Shown here: piece by piece, positions 23,559 through 31,864 of the stretch | Numbering within the stretch: position 1 is the stretch's first letter | How the letters are laid out: every line of letters starts with the position of its first letter | From: Actinomycetota bacterium | GTDB lineage: Bacteria > Actinomycetota > Actinomycetes > Mycobacteriales > Mycobacteriaceae | Direction of reading: 5' to 3' | Length of the DNA: 39,092 bases | Assembly (NCBI GenBank): GCA_030836785.1 | Contig: JAUPLT010000150.1 | Coordinates: forward strand, 1-39,092 | Program-made: the position numbers and the translations under genes | Notes under the pieces: generated by a model | Seen by the model: only the letters and a program-made list of their open reading frames with translations | Told to the model about the DNA's origin: nothing | Databases searched by the model: none

Positions 23559-25417
23559 GCACCCCGGCCTATCCCTTCAGCGCACTCGTCGGCCACGACC
23601 GGCTGCAATTGGCGTTGCTGTTGTGCGCGGTGCGACCGGAGGTCGGCGGGGTGCTGATCCGAGGGGAGAAGGGCACCGCGAAGTCGACCGCGGTTCGTGC
23701 GCTTGCCGCTGTGCTCGCCGACGCCGATCCGGATGCCGGGCTGGTCGAACTTCCCATCGGAGCCACCGAGGACCGGGTGGTCGGCTCCCTCGACCTGCAG
23801 AAGGTGCTGCGTGACGGCGAACACGCGTTCTCACCCGGACTGCTGAGCCGTGCCCATCGTGGCGTGCTCTACGTCGATGAAGTCAATCTGCTGCCCGACC
23901 ATCTCGTCGACGTCCTGCTCGACGCCGCCGCGATGGGCCGGGTGCACGTCGAACGTGACGGTGTGTCGTGCTCCTACCCGTCGCGGTTCGTGTTGATCGG
24001 CACGATGAACCCGGAGGAGGGTGAGCTACGGCCGCAATTGCTGGACCGGTTCGGACTCACCGTGGATGTGGCGGCGTCCCGGGAGATCCCGGTGCGCAGC
24101 GAGGTGATTCGTCGCCGATTGGCGTATGAGGCGGACCCGGTCGGATTCGCCGCGGCCTACGCTGACGCCGACAGCGACCTCGCCCGGCGGATTGGTACGG
24201 CACGACGGTTGCTGGGACACGTCGTCCTCGGGGACGCGGAACTGGACCGCATCGCGGCGGTGTGCGCGGCCTTCGACGTCGACGGGATGCGCGCGGATCT
24301 CGTGGTGGCCCGGACCGCGGTGGCGCACGCGGCCTGGCGGGGCCGCGTCACCGTCGAGGTCGAGGACATCAGAGTGGCCGCCGAACTGGCGCTGCCGCAC
24401 CGCCGCCGCCGGGACCCGTTCGACGACCCCGGACTCGACTCGGCGGACCTTGACGCCGCATTGTCGGCCGCCGCTCAGGGGCCGGATGTCGATCCGGCGC
24501 TTGATTCCGACCCGCCCGATCCCGACCCGCCCGATCCCGACCCGCCGGGCGGCAGTTCATCCGATGTAACGGCCGAAACCACTGTCCGTCAGCAGAATTC
24601 GGGCTCGACCACCCGACCGTCGGCCGCCCCGTCACAGACTTTCCGGCCCCGCGCACTGGCCGTGCCGGGAGTGGGGGAGGGCAGCGCCGGCCGCCGGTCG
24701 GCGGCGCGAAACTCCACCGGTGCCGCGGTGCGGCCGAGCGCGCACCCGGACCGCGGTTACGGGGTGCATCTGTTCGGCACACTGCTCGCCGCCGCCGACA
24801 ACGCCGCCGGCGCGGGTCCGCTGCGCCCGCAGGCGGGGGACATCCGGCGTGCCGATCGGATCGGCCGGGAAGGCAACCTGGTGATCTTCGTCGTCGACGC
24901 CTCGGGGTCGATGGCGGCTCGAGATCGGATGGCCGCCGTCGGCGGGGCCGCGCAATCCCTGCTGCGCGATGCCTATCAGCGTCGAGACAAGGTCGCCGTG
25001 ATCACCTTCCGAGGCGGCGGTGCGCAGGTGGTGCTACCGCCCACCACCTCGGCGCACATCGCCGCAGCGCGACTGCGGCGGTTCGACACCGGTGGCACCA
25101 CCCCACTGGCCGAGGGCCTGCTGACCGCCCGTGACGTGATCGTGCGTGAACGGGTCAGGGACCGGACGCGGCGCCCACTTCTGGTGGTCCTCACCGACGG
25201 CCGAGCCACCGGTGGGCCGGACCCGTTGGGGCGCAGCCGGATCGCCGCGGCCCGGCTGGTGGCAGAGAATGCCGCAGCGGTGGTGGTGGACTGCGAGACC
25301 GGTTTCGTCAGGCTCGGACTCGCGGTCGAACTCGCCGGCCATCTCCGGGCTCAGCTACTGCGGCCCGATCAGTTGCGCGCGGACTCCCTGACGGCCGCTG
25401 TGCGTCAGGTGGCCTGA
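23555..25417 (+). CDS. Fused ChlI/ChlD-type metal chelatase subunit (Rv2850c ortholog), probable cobaltochelatase partner
   Basis: This 620-residue protein joins an AAA+ ATPase module to a von Willebrand A module. The ATPase part has Walker [10 protein letters not shown] (37-45), Walker B V-L-Y-V-D-E-V-N and sensor [10 protein letters not shown]. The linker, about 290-400, is Pro/Asp-rich and includes a D-P-D-P-P repeat. The integrin-like part has a MIDAS D448-A-S-G-S452. Such I-D fusions drive insertion of Mg2+ or Co2+ by a large catalytic subunit. With cobO, cobB and cysG directly following, I infer cobalt insertion with a CobN-type subunit, which is not in this window. The GTG overlaps the GNAT stop. 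Confidence 0.9.
   Translation: MSTPAYPFSALVGHDRLQLALLLCAVRPEVGGVLIRGEKGTAKSTAVRALAAVLADADPDAGLVELPIGATEDRVVGSLDLQKVLRDGEHAFSPGLLSRAHRGVLYVDEVNLLPDHLVDVLLDAAAMGRVHVERDGVSCSYPSRFVLIGTMNPEEGELRPQLLDRFGLTVDVAASREIPVRSEVIRRRLAYEADPVGFAAAYADADSDLARRIGTARRLLGHVVLGDAELDRIAAVCAAFDVDGMRADLVVARTAVAHAAWRGRVTVEVEDIRVAAELALPHRRRRDPFDDPGLDSADLDAALSAAAQGPDVDPALDSDPPDPDPPDPDPPGGSSSDVTAETTVRQQNSGSTTRPSAAPSQTFRPRALAVPGVGEGSAGRRSAARNSTGAAVRPSAHPDRGYGVHLFGTLLAAADNAAGAGPLRPQAGDIRRADRIGREGNLVIFVVDASGSMAARDRMAAVGGAAQSLLRDAYQRRDKVAVITFRGGGAQVVLPPTTSAHIAAARLRRFDTGGTTPLAEGLLTARDVIVRERVRDRTRRPLLVVLTDGRATGGPDPLGRSRIAAARLVAENAAAVVVDCETGFVRLGLAVELAGHLRAQLLRPDQLRADSLTAAVRQVA
24509..24546 (+). repeat. 15-bp in-frame tandem repeat in the chelatase linker
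   Basis: Two copies of GACCCGCCCGATCCC plus eight bases of a third encode D-P-P-D-P units in the linker between the ATPase and von Willebrand modules. The unit keeps frame, so copy number changes would only alter linker length. Confidence 0.85.
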
Positions 25418-26031
25418 TGCCGGAGGGCCGGCCGGTGACTGTCCCCGACGATGGACTGACCACCCGGCAGCGCCGCACCTCACCCGTGCTGGCTGTGCAC
25501 ACCGGTCCTGGAAAGGGCAAGTCCACCGCCGCATTCGGCATGGCATTACGGGCCTGGAACGCCGGACTGAACATCGGGGTGTTCCAGTTCGTCAAGAGCG
25601 CCAAATGGAAAGTCGGGGAGGAGTCGGCGTTCGGCCACCTCGGCCAGTTGCACACTGAGCGGGGACTCGGCGGGCCGGTCCAGTGGCACAAGATGGGACA
25701 GGGCTGGTCGTGGAGCCGCAAAGCCGGTTCGGCCGAGGACCACGCGGCCGCTGCTGCCGAAGGATGGGCCGAGATCGCCCGCCGAATCGCCGCCGAGGAG
25801 CACGACTTCTATGTCCTCGACGAGTTCACCTACCCGCTGGTCTGGGGCTGGGTCGATGTCGACGAGGTGGTCGACACGTTGCTGGCCCGGCCCGGTCGCC
25901 AGCATGTCGTCATCACCGGCCGCAACGCGCCCGCACCCCTCGTCGATGCCGCCGACCTGGTGACCGAGATGATCTGCGTCAAGCACCCGATGGACGCCGG
26001 TCGCAAGGGCCAGCGCGGGATCGAGTGGTAG
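25417..26031 (+). CDS. cobO: Cob(I)yrinic acid a,c-diamide adenosyltransferase (Rv2849c ortholog)
   Basis: CobO transfers the 5'-deoxyadenosyl group from ATP to reduced cobalt corrinoids. The 204-residue product is full length (about 207 in M. tuberculosis), with P-loop G30-P-G-K-G-K-S-T37, F-V-K-S-A-K-W, V-L-D-E-F-T-Y-P and the C-terminal M-I-C-V-K-H-P-M-D-A-G-R-K-G-Q-R-G-I-E. The ATG overlaps the chelatase TGA (TGATG). It is followed by cobB after 15 bases. Confidence 0.96.
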   Translation: MPEGRPVTVPDDGLTTRQRRTSPVLAVHTGPGKGKSTAAFGMALRAWNAGLNIGVFQFVKSAKWKVGEESAFGHLGQLHTERGLGGPVQWHKMGQGWSWSRKAGSAEDHAAAAAEGWAEIARRIAAEEHDFYVLDEFTYPLVWGWVDVDEVVDTLLARPGRQHVVITGRNAPAPLVDAADLVTEMICVKHPMDAGRKGQRGIEW

Positions 26032-26046
26032 CGGCAGGGTGAGCCG

Positions 26047-27420
26047 GTGAGCACCGTCCCCGCCGTGATCGTCGCCGCGCCGTCCTCAGGGAGCGGAAAG
26101 ACCACCATCGCAACGGGTCTCATCGGGGCGTTGCGCCGGGCAGGCCACCGGGTCGCCCCGTTCAAGGTGGGGCCGGATTTCATCGACCCCGGCTATCACG
26201 GGTTGGCGGCCGGTCGCCCCGGCCGCAACCTCGACCCGGTCCTGGTGGGCGAGGATCTGATCGGCCCACTGTTCCGGCACGGCGCGTGCGACGCGGACAT
26301 CGCCGTGGTCGAAGGCGTCATGGGCCTGTTCGACGGGCGTATCGACGAACACCTGCTGACCCCGGCACGCGGATCCACCGCCCAGGTAGCCGCGCTGCTA
26401 CGGGCACCGGTGCTGATGGTCATCGACGCCCGAGGGCAGAGCCAGAGCATCGGTGCTGCGGTGCAGGGCTTTTCGACCTTCCATCGAGACGTTCGGGTGA
26501 CCGGGGTGATCCTCAATCGGGTCGGGTCGGTCCGACACGAACAGGTGCTGCGGCAGGCCTGCGATGCGGTGGGTGTGCCGGTGCTGGGAGCGGTGCCGCG
26601 GGCGGAGGCACTGAGCCTGCCCTCGCGGCACCTCGGTCTGGTGACCGCAACCGAGCACGGCGCGCGGGCGCGAGACGCGGTGCAGGCGATGACCGACCTG
26701 GTCGCCCGGCATGTCGACCTGGGTGCGGTCCTCGCCCTCGCCGGCGCGTCGGTGCCGGGCCCGGCCTGGTCGCCGGAGGACGTGATCGGCGCACCCGTAC
26801 CGGGCCGCCCGGTCGTGGCGGTGGCCGCCGGCAGAGCCTTCACCTTCGGCTATGCCGAACGCGACGAACTGCTCCGGGCGGCGGGTGCCCAGATCGCGGA
26901 GTTCGACCCGATCACCGGCACGCTGCCGCCCGACACTTCGGCACTGCTGCTGCCGGGCGGCTTCCCCGAGCAGTACGCCGCCGAGCTTGCCGCCAACATC
27001 GCTGTGCGCGAGGAGATTTCGTTGCTGGCGCGGCGGGCGCCGGTGCACGCCGAATGCGGCGGACTGACCTATCTGATGTCCGACCTTGACGGACATCCGA
27101 TGTGCGGGGTGCTGGCCGGCACGGCCCGGTTCACCTCCCGGCTGACGTTGGGCTACCGTGACGCCGTCGCCGCCGCCGATTCGCCGCTTTTCGACACCGG
27201 ACAGCGGGCCACCGGCCATGAGTTCCACCGGACCGCGGTGCAGTTCAGCGAGGCGGTGCGACCGGCCTGGCTGTTCTCCGCCGCCGACGGCGGACGGGGC
27301 GCCGACGGTGCGGTGCAGAGGGCCGTGCACGCCTCCTACCTGCACACCCATCCCGCCGCCCACCCACAGTCAGTCCGGCGGTTCGCTGAACGGGCCGCAG
27401 TTCTAGGCTTGCCCCGGTGA
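26047..27420 (+). CDS. cobB: Cobyrinic acid / hydrogenobyrinic acid a,c-diamide synthase (Rv2848c ortholog)
   Basis: This glutamine-dependent enzyme amidates the a and c side chains of the corrin ring using ATP. The 457 residues equal the M. tuberculosis CobB length. An N-terminal ATPase domain has A-P-S-S-G-S-G-K-T-T (11-20) and P-F-K-V-G-P-D-F-I-D-P-G-Y-H, and a C-terminal class I glutaminase domain has nucleophile C337 in H-A-E-C-G-G-L-T-Y-L. F-H-R-T and Y-L-H-T-H-P complete that domain. GTG start; its end overlaps cysG by four bases (GTGA). Confidence 0.96.
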   Translation: MSTVPAVIVAAPSSGSGKTTIATGLIGALRRAGHRVAPFKVGPDFIDPGYHGLAAGRPGRNLDPVLVGEDLIGPLFRHGACDADIAVVEGVMGLFDGRIDEHLLTPARGSTAQVAALLRAPVLMVIDARGQSQSIGAAVQGFSTFHRDVRVTGVILNRVGSVRHEQVLRQACDAVGVPVLGAVPRAEALSLPSRHLGLVTATEHGARARDAVQAMTDLVARHVDLGAVLALAGASVPGPAWSPEDVIGAPVPGRPVVAVAAGRAFTFGYAERDELLRAAGAQIAEFDPITGTLPPDTSALLLPGGFPEQYAAELAANIAVREEISLLARRAPVHAECGGLTYLMSDLDGHPMCGVLAGTARFTSRLTLGYRDAVAAADSPLFDTGQRATGHEFHRTAVQFSEAVRPAWLFSAADGGRGADGAVQRAVHASYLHTHPAAHPQSVRRFAERAAVLGLPR

Positions 27421-28664
27421 CCGAGAACGCCTACCTCGTCGGGCTGCGACTGGCCGGGAAGCGGGTCGTGGTGATCGGCGGCGGCACCGTGGCCCAGCGC
27501 CGGGTGCCGGTGTTGATCGCCAACGGGGCCGACGTGCACGTCGTCGCCCGCGCCGCCACGCCGGCGGTTGAGGCGCTGGCCGATCAGCAGCCCGGCATCA
27601 CCCTGGAAGTGCGGGACTACCGCGCCGGCGACCTTGCGGGCGCCTGGTACGCCATCGCCGCCACCGATGACCCGGACGTCAATGCGGCCGTGGTCGACGA
27701 GGCCGAGCAGCGGCGGATCTTCTGCGTCCGGGCCGACGCCGGACGTGAGGGCAGTGCTGTCACCCCGGCGTCCTTCGACCACCAGGGCCTCCTGGTCGGA
27801 GTCCTGGCCGGTGGGGAGCACCGACGATCTGCCGCGGTGCGGTCGGCCATCCGCGATGCGTTCCAGCAGGGCCGGATCGCCCCCGACCTCGTCGCCGCAA
27901 GCGCCCCCGACGTCGTTCCTGGCGGCGTTGCGCTGGTTGGCGGTGGCCCGGGTGATCCCGAACTCATCACGGTGCGCGGCCGGCGGCTGCTCGCGCACGC
28001 CGACGTGGTGGTCGCCGACCGGTTGGCGCCGCCGGAACTGCTGGCCGAACTGGCCCCGCACGTCGAAGTGATCGACGCGGCGAAGATTCCCTACGGACGG
28101 GCGATGGCGCAGGACGCCATCAACGACGTCCTCATCGAGCACGCACGGGCCGGCAAGTTCGTGGTTCGGCTCAAGGGTGGCGACCCGTTCGTCTTCGCCC
28201 GCGGTTTCGAGGAGGTCATCGCCTGCGCCGAGGCCGGGGTCCCGGTCACGGTGGTGCCGGGTGTGACAAGCGCCATAGCCGTTCCGGCCATGGCTGGTGT
28301 CCCGGTCACGCATCGGGCGGTGAATCACGAATTCGTCGTAGTCAGCGGCCACTTGTCGCCGGATCATCCGGAATCCCTGGTGAATTGGCCGGCGCTGGCG
28401 CGTTTGACGGGAACTCTGGTTTTGCTGATGGCCGTCGAGCGCATTGAATTGTTCGCCGGTGTGCTGCTTAAGGGCGGAAGGCCTGCGGAAACGCCCGTTC
28501 TCGTCGTCCAACACGGTACGACCGCCGCTGAGAAGGTTTTGCTGACGACCCTCGGCGAGGCATCGAAAAGAATTCGGGAAGAGGGAATTCGCCCACCTGC
28601 GGTGATCGTCGTAGGACCCGTCGCGGCGTTCCGAGACTTTATCGAGACTTTAAAGTCTTCTTAA
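27417..28664 (+). CDS. cysG: Bifunctional siroheme synthase / uroporphyrinogen-III C-methyltransferase (Rv2847c ortholog)
   Basis: The 415 residues contain an N-terminal precorrin-2 dehydrogenase module with [14 protein letters not shown] (about 14-30). From about 171 follows the SAM-dependent methyltransferase [15 protein letters not shown]. It makes precorrin-2 and siroheme, so it feeds both B12 and sulfite/nitrite reductases. Oddity: the last 110 codons or so use A/T-rich codons (TTA, AAA, AGA, ATT, TTT) and a TAA stop, unlike the rest of the operon. The drop begins near 28310. Function should be intact, as the reading frame and the end V-I-V-V-G-P-V-A are normal. Confidence 0.94.
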   Translation: MTENAYLVGLRLAGKRVVVIGGGTVAQRRVPVLIANGADVHVVARAATPAVEALADQQPGITLEVRDYRAGDLAGAWYAIAATDDPDVNAAVVDEAEQRRIFCVRADAGREGSAVTPASFDHQGLLVGVLAGGEHRRSAAVRSAIRDAFQQGRIAPDLVAASAPDVVPGGVALVGGGPGDPELITVRGRRLLAHADVVVADRLAPPELLAELAPHVEVIDAAKIPYGRAMAQDAINDVLIEHARAGKFVVRLKGGDPFVFARGFEEVIACAEAGVPVTVVPGVTSAIAVPAMAGVPVTHRAVNHEFVVVSGHLSPDHPESLVNWPALARLTGTLVLLMAVERIELFAGVLLKGGRPAETPVLVVQHGTTAAEKVLLTTLGEASKRIREEGIRPPAVIVVGPVAAFRDFIETLKSS

Positions 28665-28686
28665 TTTTGAGGTAGGGTAGGCCGTT
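28645..28686 (+). promoter_or_regulatory. efpA promoter with 14-bp perfect palindrome
   Basis: AGACTTTAAAGTCT (28645-28658) is a perfect palindrome inside the last codons of cysG. TAGGGT (28673-28678) fits a -10 box and ends eight bases before the efpA ATG, so the palindrome covers the -35 position, typical of a repressor operator. The string GGTAGGGTAG also precedes the second efpA copy. The stretch 28640-28670 is unusually A/T-rich for this genome. Confidence 0.5.
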
Positions 28687-30273
28687 ATGACGGCTCTTAG
28701 CGATGCCGACCGCGCGACACAGCGCCGTTCTGGTTTCCGTAACTCAGGCGGTGCCGATCGGCCTGTGCCGGCGCGGCGAGACCCTTCCGAACTTGACCGC
28801 ACCGGCCCCGATACCGGGCTTCCCTCCCGGCGGTTCATCGCCGCCGTGGTGGCGATCGGCGGGATGCAACTGCTGGCCACCATGGACTCGACGGTGGCCA
28901 TCGTCGCTCTTCCCAAGATTCAGGATGAGCTGAATCTCTCCGACGCCGGCCGCAGTTGGGTGATCACCGCCTACGTGCTGACCTTCGGCGGCCTGATGCT
29001 GCTGGGCGGCCGACTGGGTGACACCATCGGCCGCAAACGCACCTTCATCGTCGGTGTCTCGCTGTTCACGATCGCCTCCGTGCTCTGCGGTATCGCCTGG
29101 GACGAGACCACGCTGGTGGTCGCCCGGTTGCTGCAGGGTGTTGGCGCAGCGATCGCATCGCCGACCGGGCTGGCGCTGGTCGCCACCACCTTCCCCAAGG
29201 GTCCGGCCCGCAATGCCGCCACCGCGGTGTTCGCCGCGATGACCGGTGTCGGATCGGTGATGGGCCTGGTTGTGGGCGGGGCGCTGACCGAGGTCTCCTG
29301 GCGGCTCGCGTTCCTGGTCAACGTCCCGATCGGCATCCTGGTGATCTACCTGGCGCGGACCACGCTGCAGGAAACCCACCGTGAGCGGATGAAACTCGAC
29401 GCCGCCGGCGCGCTGCTGGCGACCGTCGGCTGTACCGCGGCGGTGTTCGGATTCACCCAGGGACCGGAGAACGGGTGGCTGGCCCCGATGACCCTGATGT
29501 CCGGAGTGGCCGCCATCGGCGCCTTCGTGGCCTTCGTCCTGGTCGAACGGACGGCGGTCAACCCGGTGGTTCCGTTCAGCCTGTTCCGTGATCGCAACAG
29601 GCTGGCCACCTTCGCCGCGATATTCCTGGCCGGCGGGGTGATGTTCACCCTCACCGTGCTGATCGGCCTGTACGTGCAGGACATCATGGGCTACAGCGCG
29701 TTGCGTGCCGGTGTCGGCTTCATTCCGTTCGTCATCGCGCTGGGGGTCGGTCTGGCCGTCTCCTCGCAGTTGGTGAACTTCTTCCCGCCGCGGCTGCTGG
29801 TCATCGCCGGTGGCGTGCTGGTGCTGGGCGCCATGGTCTACGGCTCCACCCTGGACGCCGGCATCCCGTACTTCCCGAACCTCGTCCTGCCGATCACCAT
29901 CGGCGGTATGGGCATCGGCATGATCGTCGTGCCATTGACGGTGTCGGCCATCGCCGGTGTCGGACTGGACCAGATCGGTCCGGTGTCGGCTATCGCCCTG
30001 ATGCTGCAGAACCTCGGCGGACCCGTGGTGCTGGCCGTCATCCAGGCGGTCATCACCTCACGCACGCTGTACCTCGGCGGCACCACGGGGCCGGTGAAGA
30101 ACATGGATCCTGCCCAGCTGCACGCCCTGGACCAGGGCTACACGTACGGATTGTTATGGGTGGCGGCGGTCGCGGTCATCGTCGGTGCGGTGGCCCTGTT
30201 CATCGGCTACACCGCCCGCGAGGTGGCGCACGCCCAGGAAGTCAAGGAAGCCATCGACGCCGGCGATATCTGA
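28687..30273 (+). CDS. efpA: EfpA family multidrug/lipid major facilitator transporter (Rv2846c ortholog)
   Basis: This is an essential-type mycobacterial member of the 14-helix DHA2 group of the major facilitator superfamily in the inner membrane. The 528 residues match M. tuberculosis EfpA (530). After a polar N-terminal stretch of about 50 residues, helix 1 carries M-Q-L-L-A-T-M-D-S-T-V-A-I-V. Loop 2-3 has motif A L-G-G-R-L-G-D-T-I-G-R-K-R (about 105-117), and R-L-L-Q-G-V-G-A-A and S-P-T-G-L-A-L follow. Motif C-like V-G-S-V-M-G-L-V-V-G-G-A-L lies in helix 5. It is a proton-coupled exporter linked in M. tuberculosis to drug tolerance and lipid movement. The ATG follows a -10 box by eight bases. 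A second, related copy comes next. Confidence 0.95.
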   Translation: MTALSDADRATQRRSGFRNSGGADRPVPARRDPSELDRTGPDTGLPSRRFIAAVVAIGGMQLLATMDSTVAIVALPKIQDELNLSDAGRSWVITAYVLTFGGLMLLGGRLGDTIGRKRTFIVGVSLFTIASVLCGIAWDETTLVVARLLQGVGAAIASPTGLALVATTFPKGPARNAATAVFAAMTGVGSVMGLVVGGALTEVSWRLAFLVNVPIGILVIYLARTTLQETHRERMKLDAAGALLATVGCTAAVFGFTQGPENGWLAPMTLMSGVAAIGAFVAFVLVERTAVNPVVPFSLFRDRNRLATFAAIFLAGGVMFTLTVLIGLYVQDIMGYSALRAGVGFIPFVIALGVGLAVSSQLVNFFPPRLLVIAGGVLVLGAMVYGSTLDAGIPYFPNLVLPITIGGMGIGMIVVPLTVSAIAGVGLDQIGPVSAIALMLQNLGGPVVLAVIQAVITSRTLYLGGTTGPVKNMDPAQLHALDQGYTYGLLWVAAVAVIVGAVALFIGYTAREVAHAQEVKEAIDAGDI

Positions 30274-30350
30274 GTCGCGCGTCCGGCGGCAGAGCCTGGG
30301 CGGGGTGACGCTGGGCCGCCGACTGGGGCCGTATCCGGCTGGTCGCTCGG

Positions 30351-30364
30351 TAGGGTAGCTACCC
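30351..30364 (+). promoter_or_regulatory. Promoter of the second efpA copy with 12-bp palindrome
   Basis: TAGGGT (30351-30356) fits TANNNT, eight bases before the ATG, and lies in GGTAGGGTAG as at efpA. A perfect 12-base palindrome GGGTAGCTACCC (30353-30364) runs from inside the -10 box to the base before the ATG, a place where a bound repressor would stop initiation. Confidence 0.5.
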
Positions 30365-31858
30365 ATGTCCGAGGTCAGCGTCCCCGAACCGCCGGCCAAA
30401 CCTCTTGCCTCCAGGGTGCTGGGGGTGGCCATCGTGGCCATCACCGGCATGCAGCTGATGGCGACGCTGGACGGCACCATCGTGATCGTCGCCCTGCCGC
30501 GCATGCAGGCAGAACTCGGACTGTCCGACGCCGCCCGGAGTTGGGTGATCACCGCGTATGTGCTGACCTTCGGCGGCATGCTGCTGCTGGGCGGTCGGGT
30601 CGGCGACGCCATCGGCCACAAACGGGCTTTTGTTTCCGGCGTCGGGGTGTTCACGATCGCCTCGATGGCCTGCGGGCTGGCCACCGACGGGGCGCTGCTC
30701 ATCGCGGCCAGGGCCGTCCAGGGCATGGGTGCGGCGGTGGCCGCGCCGACCGGCCTGGCGCTGATCGCCACCACCTACGCCGTCGGTCACGCCCGAAATC
30801 AGGCGATGGCCATGTCGGCGGCCATGCAGGGCCTCGGGTCGGTGATGGGGCTGGTCGTAGGTGGGGCGCTGACCGTCATCAACTGGCGGCTGGCCTTCCT
30901 CATCAACTTCCCGATCGGTGTCCTGATCATCTGGATCGCTCTGACCCGGTTGGAGGAGACCCGCCACGAGCGGCTCAAGCTCGACTTCACCGGCGCGCTG
31001 CTGGCCACACTTGGGTGCACCGCCGCGGTGCTGGTGTTCACCCAGGGGCCACCGCGGGGCTGGACGGATCCCTGGGTGATCGGCGCCGGGGCCGCCGCGA
31101 TGGTGCTGGGTATCGCATTCTTCACCGTGGAGCGCAGCGCAGACCATCCGCTGGTGCCGCTGTGGCTGTTCCGCGACCGCAACCGGGTGGCGACCTTCAC
31201 CTCCCTGTTCCTGGCCGGTGGCGTCATGCTGGCACTCACCGTGATGATCGGGCTGTACGTCCAGGATGTGCTGGGGTACTCCGCCCTGCATGCAGGCATC
31301 GGTTTCATCCCGTTCGCCGTTGCCCTCGGCCTGGGCAACCTGCTCACCGCCAAGCTGGCTCCCCATATCGCACCGCGCTGGCTGATCATCGGGGGCGGGG
31401 TCTTCGTCCTGGGGGCCATGCTTTTCGGGTCGACGCTGACCCGCACCATCCCGTACTTCCCGGACCTGCTGCTGCCGATCGTCATCGGTGGATTCGGTAT
31501 CGGTGTCATCTCGGTGATCCTGCCGCTATGCGCCGTTGCCGAGGTGGGGCCCCGTGAGATCGGTCCGGTCAGTGCCATCACGCTGATGGCCCAGAACCTC
31601 GGCGGACCGCTGGTGCTGGTGGTCATCCAGGCGGTACAGATCTCGCGGACCCTCTACCTCGGCGGGACGACCGGACCCGTGGCCGGCATGACCCCGGCCC
31701 AACTCGACGCCCTCGACGCCGGATACACCTACTCGCTGCTGTGGATCGCCGCGGTGGCCGTGCTGGTCGGCGTCAGCTCGTTCTGGATCGGGTTCAGCGC
31801 CAAGCAGATTGCCGCCGCCCAGCACACCCGAGAAGCGGTCGAAGCCGGCGAGCTCTGA
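30365..31858 (+). CDS. Second EfpA-like major facilitator transporter (tandem paralog)
   Basis: This 497-residue, 14-helix transporter is closely similar to the preceding EfpA along its length. It shares S-W-V-I-T-A-Y-V-L-T-F-G-G, the segment G-S-V-M-G-L-V-V-G-G-A-L-T, G-L-Y-V-Q-D and R-T-L-Y-L-G-G-T-T-G-P-V. It lacks most of the long polar N-terminal stretch, and motif A reads L-G-G-R-V-G-D-A-I-G-H-K-R, with His for the usual Arg. These changes suggest an older duplication with divergence in substrate, not a recent copy. M. tuberculosis has one efpA here, by memory. It has its own promoter-like box. The amidohydrolase gene follows after six bases, so those two are probably co-transcribed. 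Confidence 0.92.
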   Translation: MSEVSVPEPPAKPLASRVLGVAIVAITGMQLMATLDGTIVIVALPRMQAELGLSDAARSWVITAYVLTFGGMLLLGGRVGDAIGHKRAFVSGVGVFTIASMACGLATDGALLIAARAVQGMGAAVAAPTGLALIATTYAVGHARNQAMAMSAAMQGLGSVMGLVVGGALTVINWRLAFLINFPIGVLIIWIALTRLEETRHERLKLDFTGALLATLGCTAAVLVFTQGPPRGWTDPWVIGAGAAAMVLGIAFFTVERSADHPLVPLWLFRDRNRVATFTSLFLAGGVMLALTVMIGLYVQDVLGYSALHAGIGFIPFAVALGLGNLLTAKLAPHIAPRWLIIGGGVFVLGAMLFGSTLTRTIPYFPDLLLPIVIGGFGIGVISVILPLCAVAEVGPREIGPVSAITLMAQNLGGPLVLVVIQAVQISRTLYLGGTTGPVAGMTPAQLDALDAGYTYSLLWIAAVAVLVGVSSFWIGFSAKQIAAAQHTREAVEAGEL

Positions 31859-31864
31859 ATTACT

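Noticed and set aside
28645-28670. Rho-independent terminator after cysG
   Set aside because: The palindrome has no G/C-rich stem and almost no loop; it also sits upstream of the cysG stop. An operator is more likely.
28665-28686. IdeR iron box upstream of efpA
   Set aside because: TAGGGTAGG resembles only half of the TTAGGTTAGGC consensus and lacks the second arm.
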